Below are positions 34,951 to 43,092 of a stretch of 64,000 nucleotides of DNA, in pieces (the stretch's first letter is position 1; each line of letters opens with the position of its first letter). This DNA is from Yoonia sp. I 8.24 (GTDB taxonomy: Bacteria > Pseudomonadota > Alphaproteobacteria > Rhodobacterales > Rhodobacteraceae). Below the pieces are notes generated by a model that made no database searches, was not told where the DNA came from, and saw only the letters and a program-made list of their open reading frames with translations. Made by a program: the position numbers and the translations under genes. The stretch is taken from assembly GCF_022096995.1 (NCBI RefSeq), contig NZ_JACXGQ010000008.1, positions 1-64,000 of the forward strand, in the 5' to 3' direction.

Positions 34951-36255
34951 ATGGCTGATCTAACAACAGATTTCTTGGGCATCAAATCTCCGAATCCTTT
35001 CTGGCTGGCCTCGGCCCCGCCAACGGATAAAGAATACAACGTCCGTCGCGCGTTCGAGGCAGGATGGGGCGGTGTCGTTTGGAAAACACTTGGGGCTGAA
35101 GGGCCGCCAGTGGTGAACGTGAACGGCCCACGCTATGGCGCGATTTACGGTGCCGATCGGCGGTTGCTCGGGCTGAACAATATCGAATTGATCACGGATC
35201 GCGATCTGCAAACTAACCTTGATGAAATCACCCGCGTCAAAGCGGATTACCCTGACCGCGCCATCATTGTGTCAATCATGGTCCCTTGCGAAGAAGACGC
35301 TTGGAAAGCGATCCTACCAAAGGTCGCAGCAACGGGCGCTGACGGGATTGAGCTGAATTTTGGTTGCCCGCATGGCATGGCCGAACGGGGTATGGGATCG
35401 GCTGTCGGTCAAGTGCCTGAATACATTCAGATGGTCACGGAATGGTGCAAGAAATACTATGACAAGCCTGTCATCGTTAAGCTGACGCCAAACATCACGG
35501 ACGTACGTAAACCAGCCCAAGCCGCCAAAAATGGCGGGGCCGATGCGGTGAGCCTGATCAACACGATCAATTCCATCACCAGCGTTGATCTTGACGCGAT
35601 GGCACCACAGCCGACGATTGACGGCAAAGGCACGCACGGCGGGTATTGCGGCCCGGCGGTGAAACCCATTGCGATGAGCATGGTATCTGAAATTGCCCGC
35701 GATCCCGGCACACATGGTCTCCCGATTTCCGGCATTGGCGGTGTGACAACATGGCGTGACGCGGCTGAATTTATGGCGTTGGGCTGTGGTAACGTGCAGG
35801 TTTGTACGGCTGTGATGACCTATGGCTTTAAGATCGTTGAAGAAATGATCAGCGGCCTGTCCCAATGGATGGATGAAAAGGGCTATACCTCGACCGCTGA
35901 TTTTGTTGGGATGGCCGTGCCAAACGTGACGGATTGGCAGTACCTAAACCTGAACTACGTGGCCAAAGCCAAAATTAGCCAAGATGATTGCATTAAATGC
36001 GGGCGCTGCTATGCGGCCTGCGAAGACACCAGCCACCAAGCAATCGCAATGTCAGAAGACCGCACGTTTAGCGTCATCGATGAAGAATGTGTTGCCTGTA
36101 ATCTTTGCGTTGATGTCTGCCCAATTGAAAACTGCATCACAATGGAAGCAATAACCCCCGGTGAAATAGATCCACGCACCGGGAAAATTGTCGAAAAAGA
36201 CTACGCAAATTGGACAACGCATCCCAATAATCCGAGCAACTTTGCGGCGGAATAG
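34951..36255 (+). CDS. preA: Dihydropyrimidine dehydrogenase (NAD+), PreA subunit
   Basis: The FMN-containing catalytic half. The TIM-barrel domain shows ASAPPT, ELNFGCPHGMAERGMG (134-149), KLTPNITD, NTINSI, and ISGIGGVTTW. Two 4Fe-4S motifs lie at the C-terminus (CIKCGRCYAAC and CVACNLCVDVCP). It is 434 residues, the usual PreA length. The position that aligns by eye with the active-site Cys671 of mammalian enzyme (GLACGQ) is Val152 here (GSAVGQ). Operon with preT; terminator follows. Confidence 0.95.
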   Translation: MADLTTDFLGIKSPNPFWLASAPPTDKEYNVRRAFEAGWGGVVWKTLGAEGPPVVNVNGPRYGAIYGADRRLLGLNNIELITDRDLQTNLDEITRVKADYPDRAIIVSIMVPCEEDAWKAILPKVAATGADGIELNFGCPHGMAERGMGSAVGQVPEYIQMVTEWCKKYYDKPVIVKLTPNITDVRKPAQAAKNGGADAVSLINTINSITSVDLDAMAPQPTIDGKGTHGGYCGPAVKPIAMSMVSEIARDPGTHGLPISGIGGVTTWRDAAEFMALGCGNVQVCTAVMTYGFKIVEEMISGLSQWMDEKGYTSTADFVGMAVPNVTDWQYLNLNYVAKAKISQDDCIKCGRCYAACEDTSHQAIAMSEDRTFSVIDEECVACNLCVDVCPIENCITMEAITPGEIDPRTGKIVEKDYANWTTHPNNPSNFAAE

Positions 36256-36261
36256 ACACGG

Positions 36262-36300
36262 AAAAGGGCCTTGACGGAAAATCTGCCAAGGCCATTTTTA
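36262..36300. terminator. Intrinsic terminator between preA and the TetR gene
   Basis: ggccttg (36267-36273) and caaggcc (36287-36293) form the stem around a 13-base loop, followed by ATTTTTA on the plus strand and preceded by an A run. It probably serves both convergent transcripts. Confidence 0.7.
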
Positions 36301-36909
36301 CGCCTTTGGCGGCGTTAACATCCGACGAAACAGCGTGTCGAGATATTTCATCGCATCGTCAAACGGATCAATGCCGCCCAAAACAGCCCGCACCTGCACA
36401 TCAAAATCGGCGTAGTGCTGCGTCGTTGACCAGATCGAGAATATCAGATGGTAGGGATCGACAGGTGCAATTTTGCCCGCAGCTTCCCATTCCCTAATCA
36501 CCACGGCTTTTTCCGTGACCAGTGCCCGCAAATCTTTGCTAAGGTGCTCCGCGATATGCGGCGCGCCCAGCAGAATTTCATTTGCAAAAAGGCGGCTTTC
36601 GCGCGGGTACTCTTTGCTCATGGTGAGCTTGCGACGCACATAGCCTAAAACCTCTTGGATCGGGTCGCCTTGCGGATCCAACTTAAGCAGCGGGTCAAGC
36701 CAAGTTTCCAAAAGCTTTTCGAGAAGGGCCGTGTAAATCGCATCTTTCGACCGAAAATAATAAAGCAGATTCGGCTTTGATAGCCCTGCGGCTTCAGCGA
36801 TTTGATCGAGCGTCGATCCACGCAGCCCAAACTGTGAAAAAACTTCAAGCCCGGCAGACATAATAGCCGCGCGATTGCGTTGTTGAATACGGGTTTCAGG
36901 CTTGTTCAT
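36298..36909 (-). CDS. rutR: TetR-family repressor, RutR-like
   Basis: A 203-residue repressor. The N-terminal helix-turn-helix reads IMSAGLEVFSQFGLRGSTLDQIAEAAGLSKPNLLYYF; NLLYYF in the recognition helix is typical of RutR. The C-terminal ligand domain has the family traits (YPRESRLFANEILLGAP, WSTTQHYADF). RutR of E. coli binds uracil or thymine and then leaves DNA. Placement beside pyrimidine genes and a perfect RutR palindrome 126 bases upstream support this identity. It is divergent from the hydrolase. Confidence 0.88.
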   Translation of the reverse strand: MNKPETRIQQRNRAAIMSAGLEVFSQFGLRGSTLDQIAEAAGLSKPNLLYYFRSKDAIYTALLEKLLETWLDPLLKLDPQGDPIQEVLGYVRRKLTMSKEYPRESRLFANEILLGAPHIAEHLSKDLRALVTEKAVVIREWEAAGKIAPVDPYHLIFSIWSTTQHYADFDVQVRAVLGGIDPFDDAMKYLDTLFRRMLTPPKA

Positions 36910-37034
36910 GATGGGTAACTGCTCATTTTTTGGGCGTCTACTTTGACTACTCGGTATAACTGTTTTCTTTTACAGCATATGCGTGTCTTTTGCGCAGAAA
37001 ACTTGACTGGGCCTTCGTCTCTGATAGCCTCTCT

Positions 37035-37050
37035 TTGACCAGTTGGTCAA
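37035..37050 (+). promoter_or_regulatory. RutR operator
   Basis: TTGACCA-GT-TGGTCAA is a perfect inverted repeat identical to the known RutR consensus. It lies 30-45 bases before the hydrolase start (ATG 37080), between it and divergent rutR, so it can repress the catabolic and transport operon and perhaps rutR itself. Confidence 0.88.
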
Positions 37051-37079
37051 ATCACGACGAACATATGCGGAGACACTTC

Positions 37080-38330
37080 ATGACAGCCCCAGGCCAAAAC
37101 TTAAAGATCAACGGCGCACGTTTGTGGGATAGTCTTATGGAGATGGCGAAAATTGGCCCCGGCGTTGCCGGCGGGAACAACCGCCAAACATTGACTGATG
37201 CCGACAGCGAAGGCCGTCACCTGTTCCAAAATTGGTGCAAGGATGCGGGCTGTTCGATGGGGTTGGATCAGATGGGCAATATGTTCGCCCGCCGCGAAGG
37301 CACGGACCCGGATGCGCTTCCGGTATACGTTGGATCGCATTTGGATACGCAGCCTACGGGTGGCAAATATGACGGTGTGCTTGGTGTGTTGGGCGGTTTG
37401 GAAATCCTGCGTACGATGAATGATCTCGATATCAAGACCAAACACCCCATCGTCGTGACCAATTGGACCAACGAAGAAGGTACGCGTTTTGCCCCAGCGA
37501 TGCTGGCCTCTGGTGTTTTTGCAGGGATGCATGCCCAAGATTGGGCTTATGATCGCGAAGATGCAGAAGGCAAGAAATTCGGCGATGAGCTGGCGCGGAT
37601 TGGCTGGAAAGGCGAAGAAACCACTGGCGACCGCAAGATGCATGCGTTCTTTGAACTGCATATTGAACAAGGCCCGATCCTTGAGGCGGAAAATAAGCAA
37701 ATTGGCGTCGTTACACACGGCCAAGGGCTATGGTGGCTAGAAGTCACACTAACCGGCAAAGATGCCCACACCGGGTCTACCCCGATGAATATGCGGGTGA
37801 ATGCGGGGCTTGGCATGGCGCGGATCACGGAATTGGTCCACACAATCGCGATGGAAAACCAGCCCGGTGCGGTTGGCGCAATTGGCCACTGCGATGTATA
37901 CCCCAACTCACGCAATGTGATCCCCGGAAAAACGGTGTTTACCATTGATTTCCGTTCGCCTGATCAGGAAAAGCTCGATGGCATGAAAGCCCGGCTTGAG
38001 GCCGAAGCGGTGCCAATTATCGAAGAATTGGGTCTGCAAATGGAGATTGAGGCCGTTGGTCACTTTGACCCGGTCACGTTCGATCCGACCTGCGTGAAAG
38101 CGGTGCGCGATGCAGCGGACCGTTTGGGGTACACGCACACCGATATCATTTCCGGCGCGGGCCACGATGCTTGTTGGATCAACCGATTGGCACCGACGGC
38201 GATGGTCATGTGCCCCTGTGTTGATGGCCTCAGCCACAATGAGGCCGAAGAAATTAGTCCAGAATGGGCTGCTGCCGGGGCTGATGTGCTGTTCCACGCG
38301 GTTATTGAAACCGCGGAAGTCGTCAGCTGA
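37080..38330 (+). CDS. Zn-dependent hydrolase (beta-ureidopropionase / N-carbamoyl-amino-acid hydrolase)
   Basis: An M20-type amidohydrolase that cleaves N-carbamoyl-beta-alanine (or carbamoyl-beta-aminoisobutyrate) to the amino acid, ammonia and CO2. Marks: GSHLDTQPTGGKYDGVLGVLGGLE (metal ligands His and Asp), NWTNEEGTRFAPAMLASGVFAG (Glu ligand and catalytic Glu), EQGP, and SGAGHDACW. It has 416 residues. The ATG at 37080 follows CGGAGA at suitable distance. First gene behind the RutR operator. Related genes are called hyuC, amaB or pydC; here the third step of reductive pyrimidine breakdown is inferred. Confidence 0.93.
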   Translation: MTAPGQNLKINGARLWDSLMEMAKIGPGVAGGNNRQTLTDADSEGRHLFQNWCKDAGCSMGLDQMGNMFARREGTDPDALPVYVGSHLDTQPTGGKYDGVLGVLGGLEILRTMNDLDIKTKHPIVVTNWTNEEGTRFAPAMLASGVFAGMHAQDWAYDREDAEGKKFGDELARIGWKGEETTGDRKMHAFFELHIEQGPILEAENKQIGVVTHGQGLWWLEVTLTGKDAHTGSTPMNMRVNAGLGMARITELVHTIAMENQPGAVGAIGHCDVYPNSRNVIPGKTVFTIDFRSPDQEKLDGMKARLEAEAVPIIEELGLQMEIEAVGHFDPVTFDPTCVKAVRDAADRLGYTHTDIISGAGHDACWINRLAPTAMVMCPCVDGLSHNEAEEISPEWAAAGADVLFHAVIETAEVVS

Positions 38331-38590
38331 TGATAGGTTGCCAGCAAACAAGCCTGGTAAGGCGCGGGGCGGCATTGGTCGCCCTCGCATTGCTATCAGC
38401 CTGTGGGCTGCCGTCTGTCGACCCAATCGCGATACCCGCCGATGTTGCTGCGTTTATTCCCCCGGACATCGATATGTCCGAAGTGAACCGCGACACCAAC
38501 GGGTGCTATTTTTATACCTACGGGGCCAGCCTGTTTACCGTGAATGACGATAGCGGTGCCCCGATCTGTTTACCTGATTTAAGCGCCTAA
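38330..38590 (+). CDS. Small lipoprotein in the pyrimidine operon
   Basis: An 86-residue product. It has a basic N-region (LVRRG), a hydrophobic stretch, and a lipobox LLSAC (Cys at about residue 25), so it is a lipid-anchored periplasmic protein. The mature part is short and acidic with two Cys (NGCYFYTYG and APICL) that could pair. The start overlaps the hydrolase stop by one base, and hydA starts 13 bases on, so it belongs to the operon. No known family is recognised; a link to uptake or sensing is guesswork. Confidence 0.75.
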   Translation: MIGCQQTSLVRRGAALVALALLSACGLPSVDPIAIPADVAAFIPPDIDMSEVNRDTNGCYFYTYGASLFTVNDDSGAPICLPDLSA

Positions 38591-38603
38591 AGGAGCCACC
38601 GCC

Positions 38604-40058
38604 ATGACTACAGTCATCAAAAACGGAACCATTGTTACAGCCGACCTGACCTATAAGGCGGATGTATTGATTGAAAATGGCACGATCATCGAGATAGGCC
38701 AGAACCTTTCGGGTGCCGAAGAGCTAGATGCAACTGGTTGCTATGTCATGCCCGGCGGGATCGACCCGCATACGCACCTCGAAATGCCGTTTATGGGCAC
38801 CTATTCCACCGATGACTTTGAAAGCGGCACGCGTGCAGCGCTTGCTGGCGGCACCACGATGGTTGTCGATTTCGCGCTGCCTAGCCCGGGCCAAGGTCTG
38901 CATGACGCGCTAAAAATGTGGGACAATAAATCAGGCCGTGCGGCTTGCGACTATTCCTTCCACATGGCGGTGACATGGTGGGGAGAGCAAGTCTTTGACG
39001 AGATGGAAAGCGTCGTAAAAGAGCGTGGCATCAACACGTTCAAACACTTTATGGCCTACAAAGGCGCTCTGATGGTGAACGATGATGAAATGTATTCGTC
39101 GTTCAAACGCCTGAGCGAATTGGGCGGCATCGCGATGGTACACGCTGAAAACGGCGATGTCGTAGCGGAACTGTCCGCGAAACTGCTGGCCGAAGGCAAC
39201 ACAGGTCCCGAGGCGCACGCCTATTCACGCCCCCCGCAGGTCGAAGGTGAGGCCACAAACCGCGCCATCATGATTGCCGACATGGCGGGTGTGCCGCTTT
39301 ATGTGGTGCACACGTCTTGCGAAGATAGTCACGAGGCCATCCGCCGTGCGCGTATGCAAGGCAAGCGCGTTTGGGGCGAGCCGCTGATCCAGCATCTGAC
39401 GTTGGACGAAAGTGAATATTTCAACCAAGATTGGGACCACGCTGCGCGCCGCGTGATGTCGCCGCCGTTCCGCAACAAACAACACCAAGACAGCCTGTGG
39501 GCGGGTCTGCAAAGCGGATCATTGTCGGTTGTCGCGACTGACCACTGCGCCTTTACGACAGAACAAAAACGCAATGGAATCGACGATTTTACGAAAATTC
39601 CGAACGGGACTGGCGGGCTTGAAGATCGGATGCCGATGCTTTGGACCCACGGCGTCGCGACAGGCCGTTTGACGATGAATGAATTTGTTGCCGTGACATC
39701 AACCAATATCGCGAAAATCTTGAATTGCTACCCGAAAAAAGGTGCGGTTCTTGTGGGCGCTGATGCGGATTTGGTGGTCTGGGATCCGGAAAAATCCAAA
39801 ACGATCACAGCCGACACGCAAGTATCAGCGATTGACTACAACGTATTCGAAGGCAAAGAGGTCAAAGGCTTGCCGCGCTTTACCCTGACACGCGGTCAGG
39901 TGGCAATTTATGACGGTGAAATGCGTGCCGAGGAAGGCCACGGTAAATTCGTCAAGCGCGCACCCAATACGGCCGTGAACAAAGCACTGTCATCTTGGAA
40001 AGAAGTGACTAACCCACGTCCCGTTCAGCGCTCGGGCATCCCGGCAAGTGGCGTATAA
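38604..40058 (+). CDS. hydA: Dihydropyrimidinase
   Basis: It opens dihydrouracil or dihydrothymine to the N-carbamoyl-beta-amino acid. A 484-residue cyclic amidohydrolase. Metal ligands are seen in GGIDPHTHLEMPF, the carboxylated Lys in KHFMAYKGALM, His in VHAENGD and VHTSC, and Asp in ATDHCAF. GGAGCC lies before the ATG. It links the reductase (PreT/PreA) with the amidohydrolase upstream. Confidence 0.96.
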   Translation: MTTVIKNGTIVTADLTYKADVLIENGTIIEIGQNLSGAEELDATGCYVMPGGIDPHTHLEMPFMGTYSTDDFESGTRAALAGGTTMVVDFALPSPGQGLHDALKMWDNKSGRAACDYSFHMAVTWWGEQVFDEMESVVKERGINTFKHFMAYKGALMVNDDEMYSSFKRLSELGGIAMVHAENGDVVAELSAKLLAEGNTGPEAHAYSRPPQVEGEATNRAIMIADMAGVPLYVVHTSCEDSHEAIRRARMQGKRVWGEPLIQHLTLDESEYFNQDWDHAARRVMSPPFRNKQHQDSLWAGLQSGSLSVVATDHCAFTTEQKRNGIDDFTKIPNGTGGLEDRMPMLWTHGVATGRLTMNEFVAVTSTNIAKILNCYPKKGAVLVGADADLVVWDPEKSKTITADTQVSAIDYNVFEGKEVKGLPRFTLTRGQVAIYDGEMRAEEGHGKFVKRAPNTAVNKALSSWKEVTNPRPVQRSGIPASGV

Positions 40059-40080
40059 GTAAAAAGAAAGTACGAGAGCA

Positions 40081-40863
40081 GTGAGCCAGCAAACGATCAT
40101 TAACGCGCAGGGACTTGACCTGACGTTCCAAACCAACGACGGCCCAGTGCATGCGCTTAAGGACGTGAACCTAGAAATCAATAAGGGTGACTTTGTCAGT
40201 TTTATTGGCCCGTCTGGCTGCGGGAAAACCACGTTCTTGCGCTGTATGGCGGGGTTGGAAACCCCAACCGCTGGTACGCTCACAGTGAACGGGATGACCC
40301 CCGAAGAAGCCCGCAAAGCGCGCGCTTATGGCTATGTGTTTCAGGCGGCAGGGCTATACCCGTGGCGCACGATTGGCGGCAATATTCGCCTGCCGCTTGA
40401 AATCATGGGCTTTAGTAAAGGCGATCAAGCTGCGCGAGTGGAACGGGTGTTAGAACTGGTTGATCTGGCCGGGTTTGAAAATAAATTCCCATGGCAGCTC
40501 TCTGGGGGGATGCAGCAGCGCGCGTCTATTGCGCGTGCGCTGGCGTTTGATGCCGATATTTTGCTGATGGATGAACCCTTTGGTGCGCTTGATGAAATCG
40601 TGCGTGACCACCTGAATGAACAGCTTTTGCAGCTTTGGGCGCGGACCGAAAAAACCATTGGATTTGTCACACATTCGATACCAGAGGCGGTTTACCTGTC
40701 GACAAAGATCGTTGTGATGTCCCCACGCCCGGGCCGGATCACCGATGTGATCGAAAGCCCCTTGCCGAAAGAGCGTCCCTTGGACATTCGCGATAGTGCT
40801 GAATTCATCGAAATTGCGCACCGCGTGCGTGACGGTCTGCGCGCGGGGCATTTGGATGGGTGA
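40081..40863 (+). CDS. ABC transporter ATP-binding protein (pyrimidine-locus importer)
   Basis: A 260-residue NitT/TauT/SsuB-type ATPase. Walker A GPSGCGKTT, Q-loop VFQAAGLYPWRT, signature LSGGMQQRASIARAL, Walker B ILLMDEPFGALD, and the switch His in FVTHSIPEA. It energises the two permeases downstream. Start is GTG. Given the operon, the likely cargo is a pyrimidine or its breakdown products; this is inferred. Confidence 0.93.
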   Translation: MSQQTIINAQGLDLTFQTNDGPVHALKDVNLEINKGDFVSFIGPSGCGKTTFLRCMAGLETPTAGTLTVNGMTPEEARKARAYGYVFQAAGLYPWRTIGGNIRLPLEIMGFSKGDQAARVERVLELVDLAGFENKFPWQLSGGMQQRASIARALAFDADILLMDEPFGALDEIVRDHLNEQLLQLWARTEKTIGFVTHSIPEAVYLSTKIVVMSPRPGRITDVIESPLPKERPLDIRDSAEFIEIAHRVRDGLRAGHLDG

Positions 40864-41284
40864 AACAACAATACGGCGCGCGGTCGCCGCTGATGGCCCG
40901 TCCTGCGGTGCCATAGTGAACGGTTGGATCGATAGAACCTCTTGGATGCCGCGCACGCTTGCCCCAGATGCAATTGTTGATGCGTTGACCAAGGGGTTCC
41001 CCATGCGCGAGGCCTATGTGCTCGGTGATCCTGTCGAAGGGTATTTGTCGCTTGATCCTGCGGAAAGCCATATTTGGGGTTTTTACGTTGAAAACACAGG
41101 GCAGGGGGGCGGCGCCGCCTTGTTGGCCCGGGCCAAAGAAAACCGCGACTATCTTAAGCTCAACACACATGCCGCAAATGATCGGGCACATAGGTTCTAT
41201 CGCCGACATGGATTTATTCAGATCGGGGATGCTTGGATGGGCGAGGATGGCATTGACGAAATCACGATGGAGTGGAACCGATGA
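40856..41284 (+). CDS. GNAT-family N-acetyltransferase inside the transporter operon
   Basis: A 142-residue GCN5-related acetyltransferase: IRRAVAADGPSCGAIVNGWI at the N-terminus, a short acetyl-CoA loop region GQGGGAALLARAKE, and NDRAHRFYRRHGFIQIGD as motif B. Acceptor unknown. It overlaps the ATPase by eight bases and the next permease by four, so it is made together with the importer. A start at 40796 is excluded because it only extends into the ATPase gene. Confidence 0.88.
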   Translation: MGETTIRRAVAADGPSCGAIVNGWIDRTSWMPRTLAPDAIVDALTKGFPMREAYVLGDPVEGYLSLDPAESHIWGFYVENTGQGGGAALLARAKENRDYLKLNTHAANDRAHRFYRRHGFIQIGDAWMGEDGIDEITMEWNR

Positions 41285-42201
41285 AATCCATTCTTCCTGT
41301 TCTGACGGTTGTTGGCGCGATCCTAATGCTTTGGGTATTGGCCGTTGTGCCGATGAATATGCATTTGACCGCGGATCAGGCACAGCGTGATGGGGTGGTT
41401 GTGTCACCCGATACGCCTGCCGCGCGGCAAGAGTACACTGGCCTTGGTCTGACTCTGCGTAATCCAAGCCTTATCGCCGCGACATTCGTCCAAGAGCGCC
41501 CACGTCTTCCTTCGCCGCATCAGGTGGCCGTTGAGATGTGGAACACGATTGTACTTAAAAAAATCACTTCAAAACGGTCACTGGTCTATCACGGTTGGGT
41601 CACGCTTTCGGCGACTTTGCTGGGCTTTGGAATCGGAACCAGTCTTGGCATTCTGCTGGCCGTAGGGATCGTTTACAATCGCGCGATGGATATGAGCGTG
41701 ATGCCATGGGCCATCGCCAGCCAGACAATTCCGATCCTCGCGCTTGCGCCGATGATCATTGTGATGCTGGGATCTATCGGCATTCAGGGATTGTTCCCTA
41801 AGGCGATTATTAGTGCCTACCTCAGCTTTTTCCCCGTCGTCGTCGGCATGGTCAAAGGTCTGCGTAGCCCCGATGGCATGCAGCTTGATTTGCTGAGGAC
41901 CTATCACGCGAGCCCGTCGCAGGGGTTCTGGAAACTCCGGCTCCCGGCCTCTGTGCCCTATTTGTTTGCTTCGCTAAAGATCGGCATTTCGGCGTCGCTT
42001 GTCGGCGCGATTGTCGCGGAATTGCCAACAGGTGCACGCGCCGGTTTTGGGGCGCGGATGCTGGTTGGCGATCAATACGGGCAACCGTTGGTGACATGGG
42101 CGGCGCTTTTTGCAGCCGCCATCACAGCAGCGGCATTGGTCGGGTTGTTTAGTCTGTTGGAACGTCTGACCCTGCGTCGGATGGGGATGGTGCAGGCATG
42201 A
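41281..42201 (+). CDS. ABC transporter permease 1 (pyrimidine locus)
   Basis: A 306-residue binding-protein-dependent permease. An N-terminal helix is followed by about 60 soluble residues, then five or six helices with the coupling-helix EAA-like loop GLRSPDGMQLDLLRTYHASPSQGFWKLRLPASVPYLF. NitT/TauT/SsuC class. The start overlaps the GNAT stop (ATGA). Confidence 0.9.
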   Translation: MKSILPVLTVVGAILMLWVLAVVPMNMHLTADQAQRDGVVVSPDTPAARQEYTGLGLTLRNPSLIAATFVQERPRLPSPHQVAVEMWNTIVLKKITSKRSLVYHGWVTLSATLLGFGIGTSLGILLAVGIVYNRAMDMSVMPWAIASQTIPILALAPMIIVMLGSIGIQGLFPKAIISAYLSFFPVVVGMVKGLRSPDGMQLDLLRTYHASPSQGFWKLRLPASVPYLFASLKIGISASLVGAIVAELPTGARAGFGARMLVGDQYGQPLVTWAALFAAAITAAALVGLFSLLERLTLRRMGMVQA

Positions 42202-43049
42202 TTTGGGCAGGTATTATTGGTGCGTTGGGCATTTGGGCTGTGGGTTGGTTTGTCAACACGCGGTTAGCAAATGGGCCGCAGTCAAACATGCGTTTTGTGC
42301 AAATTTTGGCGCCTATCATCTTTGGCGTGACTTTGCTGTTGATGTGGGAATGGCTGGTACGGATGCTTGATATCTCGGCCGTCATCCTGCCGGCGCCTTC
42401 GATCATTGGCGAACGGTTGATGCAAGAGGGGCCTCGACTTTGGGCCGATTTTGAACAGACCGTCATCAAAGGTGCGGCGACAGGGTACATCATCGGTGGG
42501 ATCGCTGCCTTTGGCGTCGCAATCCTTGCGGATCGGTCCGAATTCTTGACGCGCGGCATTCTGCCCGTGGGTGGATTTATGGCCGCACTGCCCATTGTCG
42601 GCACCGCGCCTATCTTTGTGAAATGGCTGGGCAGCGATTGGGAATCCAAAGCCGCCGTTGTGGGCGTCATGGTGTTTTTCCCTATTTTGGTGAACACGGT
42701 TGCTGGATTGCGGGACACGACGGTCATGCAGCGCGACCTGATGCGCACATACGGCGCAGGCTATTGGCCGACATTGTTTAAACTGCGACTGCCTGCCGCA
42801 ATGCCGTTTATTTTTAACGGGTTGAAAATTGCCACAACCCTAGCGCTTATTGGTGCCATCGTTGCTGAATTTTTCGGCTCTCCGACGGTTGGGATGGGGT
42901 TTCGTATCTCAACAAGTGTCGGGCAGCTTGCGTTAGATATGGTCTGGGCTGAAATTGTCATAGCCGCGATTGCTGGCAGTTCACTTTATGGGCTGATGGC
43001 GTGGATCGAAGGGCGGGTCACATTCTGGCACCCGTCACAAAGGAAATAA
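42198..43049 (+). CDS. ABC transporter permease 2 (pyrimidine locus)
   Basis: A 283-residue permease of the same class. The EAA-like loop reads GLRDTTVMQRDLMRTYGAGYWPTLFKLRLPAAMPFIF; helices flank it. The start overlaps the preceding stop by four bases. The two permeases are distant paralogs and should form a heterodimeric channel. Confidence 0.92.
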   Translation: MIWAGIIGALGIWAVGWFVNTRLANGPQSNMRFVQILAPIIFGVTLLLMWEWLVRMLDISAVILPAPSIIGERLMQEGPRLWADFEQTVIKGAATGYIIGGIAAFGVAILADRSEFLTRGILPVGGFMAALPIVGTAPIFVKWLGSDWESKAAVVGVMVFFPILVNTVAGLRDTTVMQRDLMRTYGAGYWPTLFKLRLPAAMPFIFNGLKIATTLALIGAIVAEFFGSPTVGMGFRISTSVGQLALDMVWAEIVIAAIAGSSLYGLMAWIEGRVTFWHPSQRK

Positions 43050-43092
43050 CACGAATGCCCGCAAATGGGCGCTAACTGACTTGGAGGTCAAA

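Noticed and set aside
36946-36962. ttgactactcggtataa as a third RutR site
   Set aside because: The half-sites are only partly matched and the spacing differs from the consensus; too weak to call.
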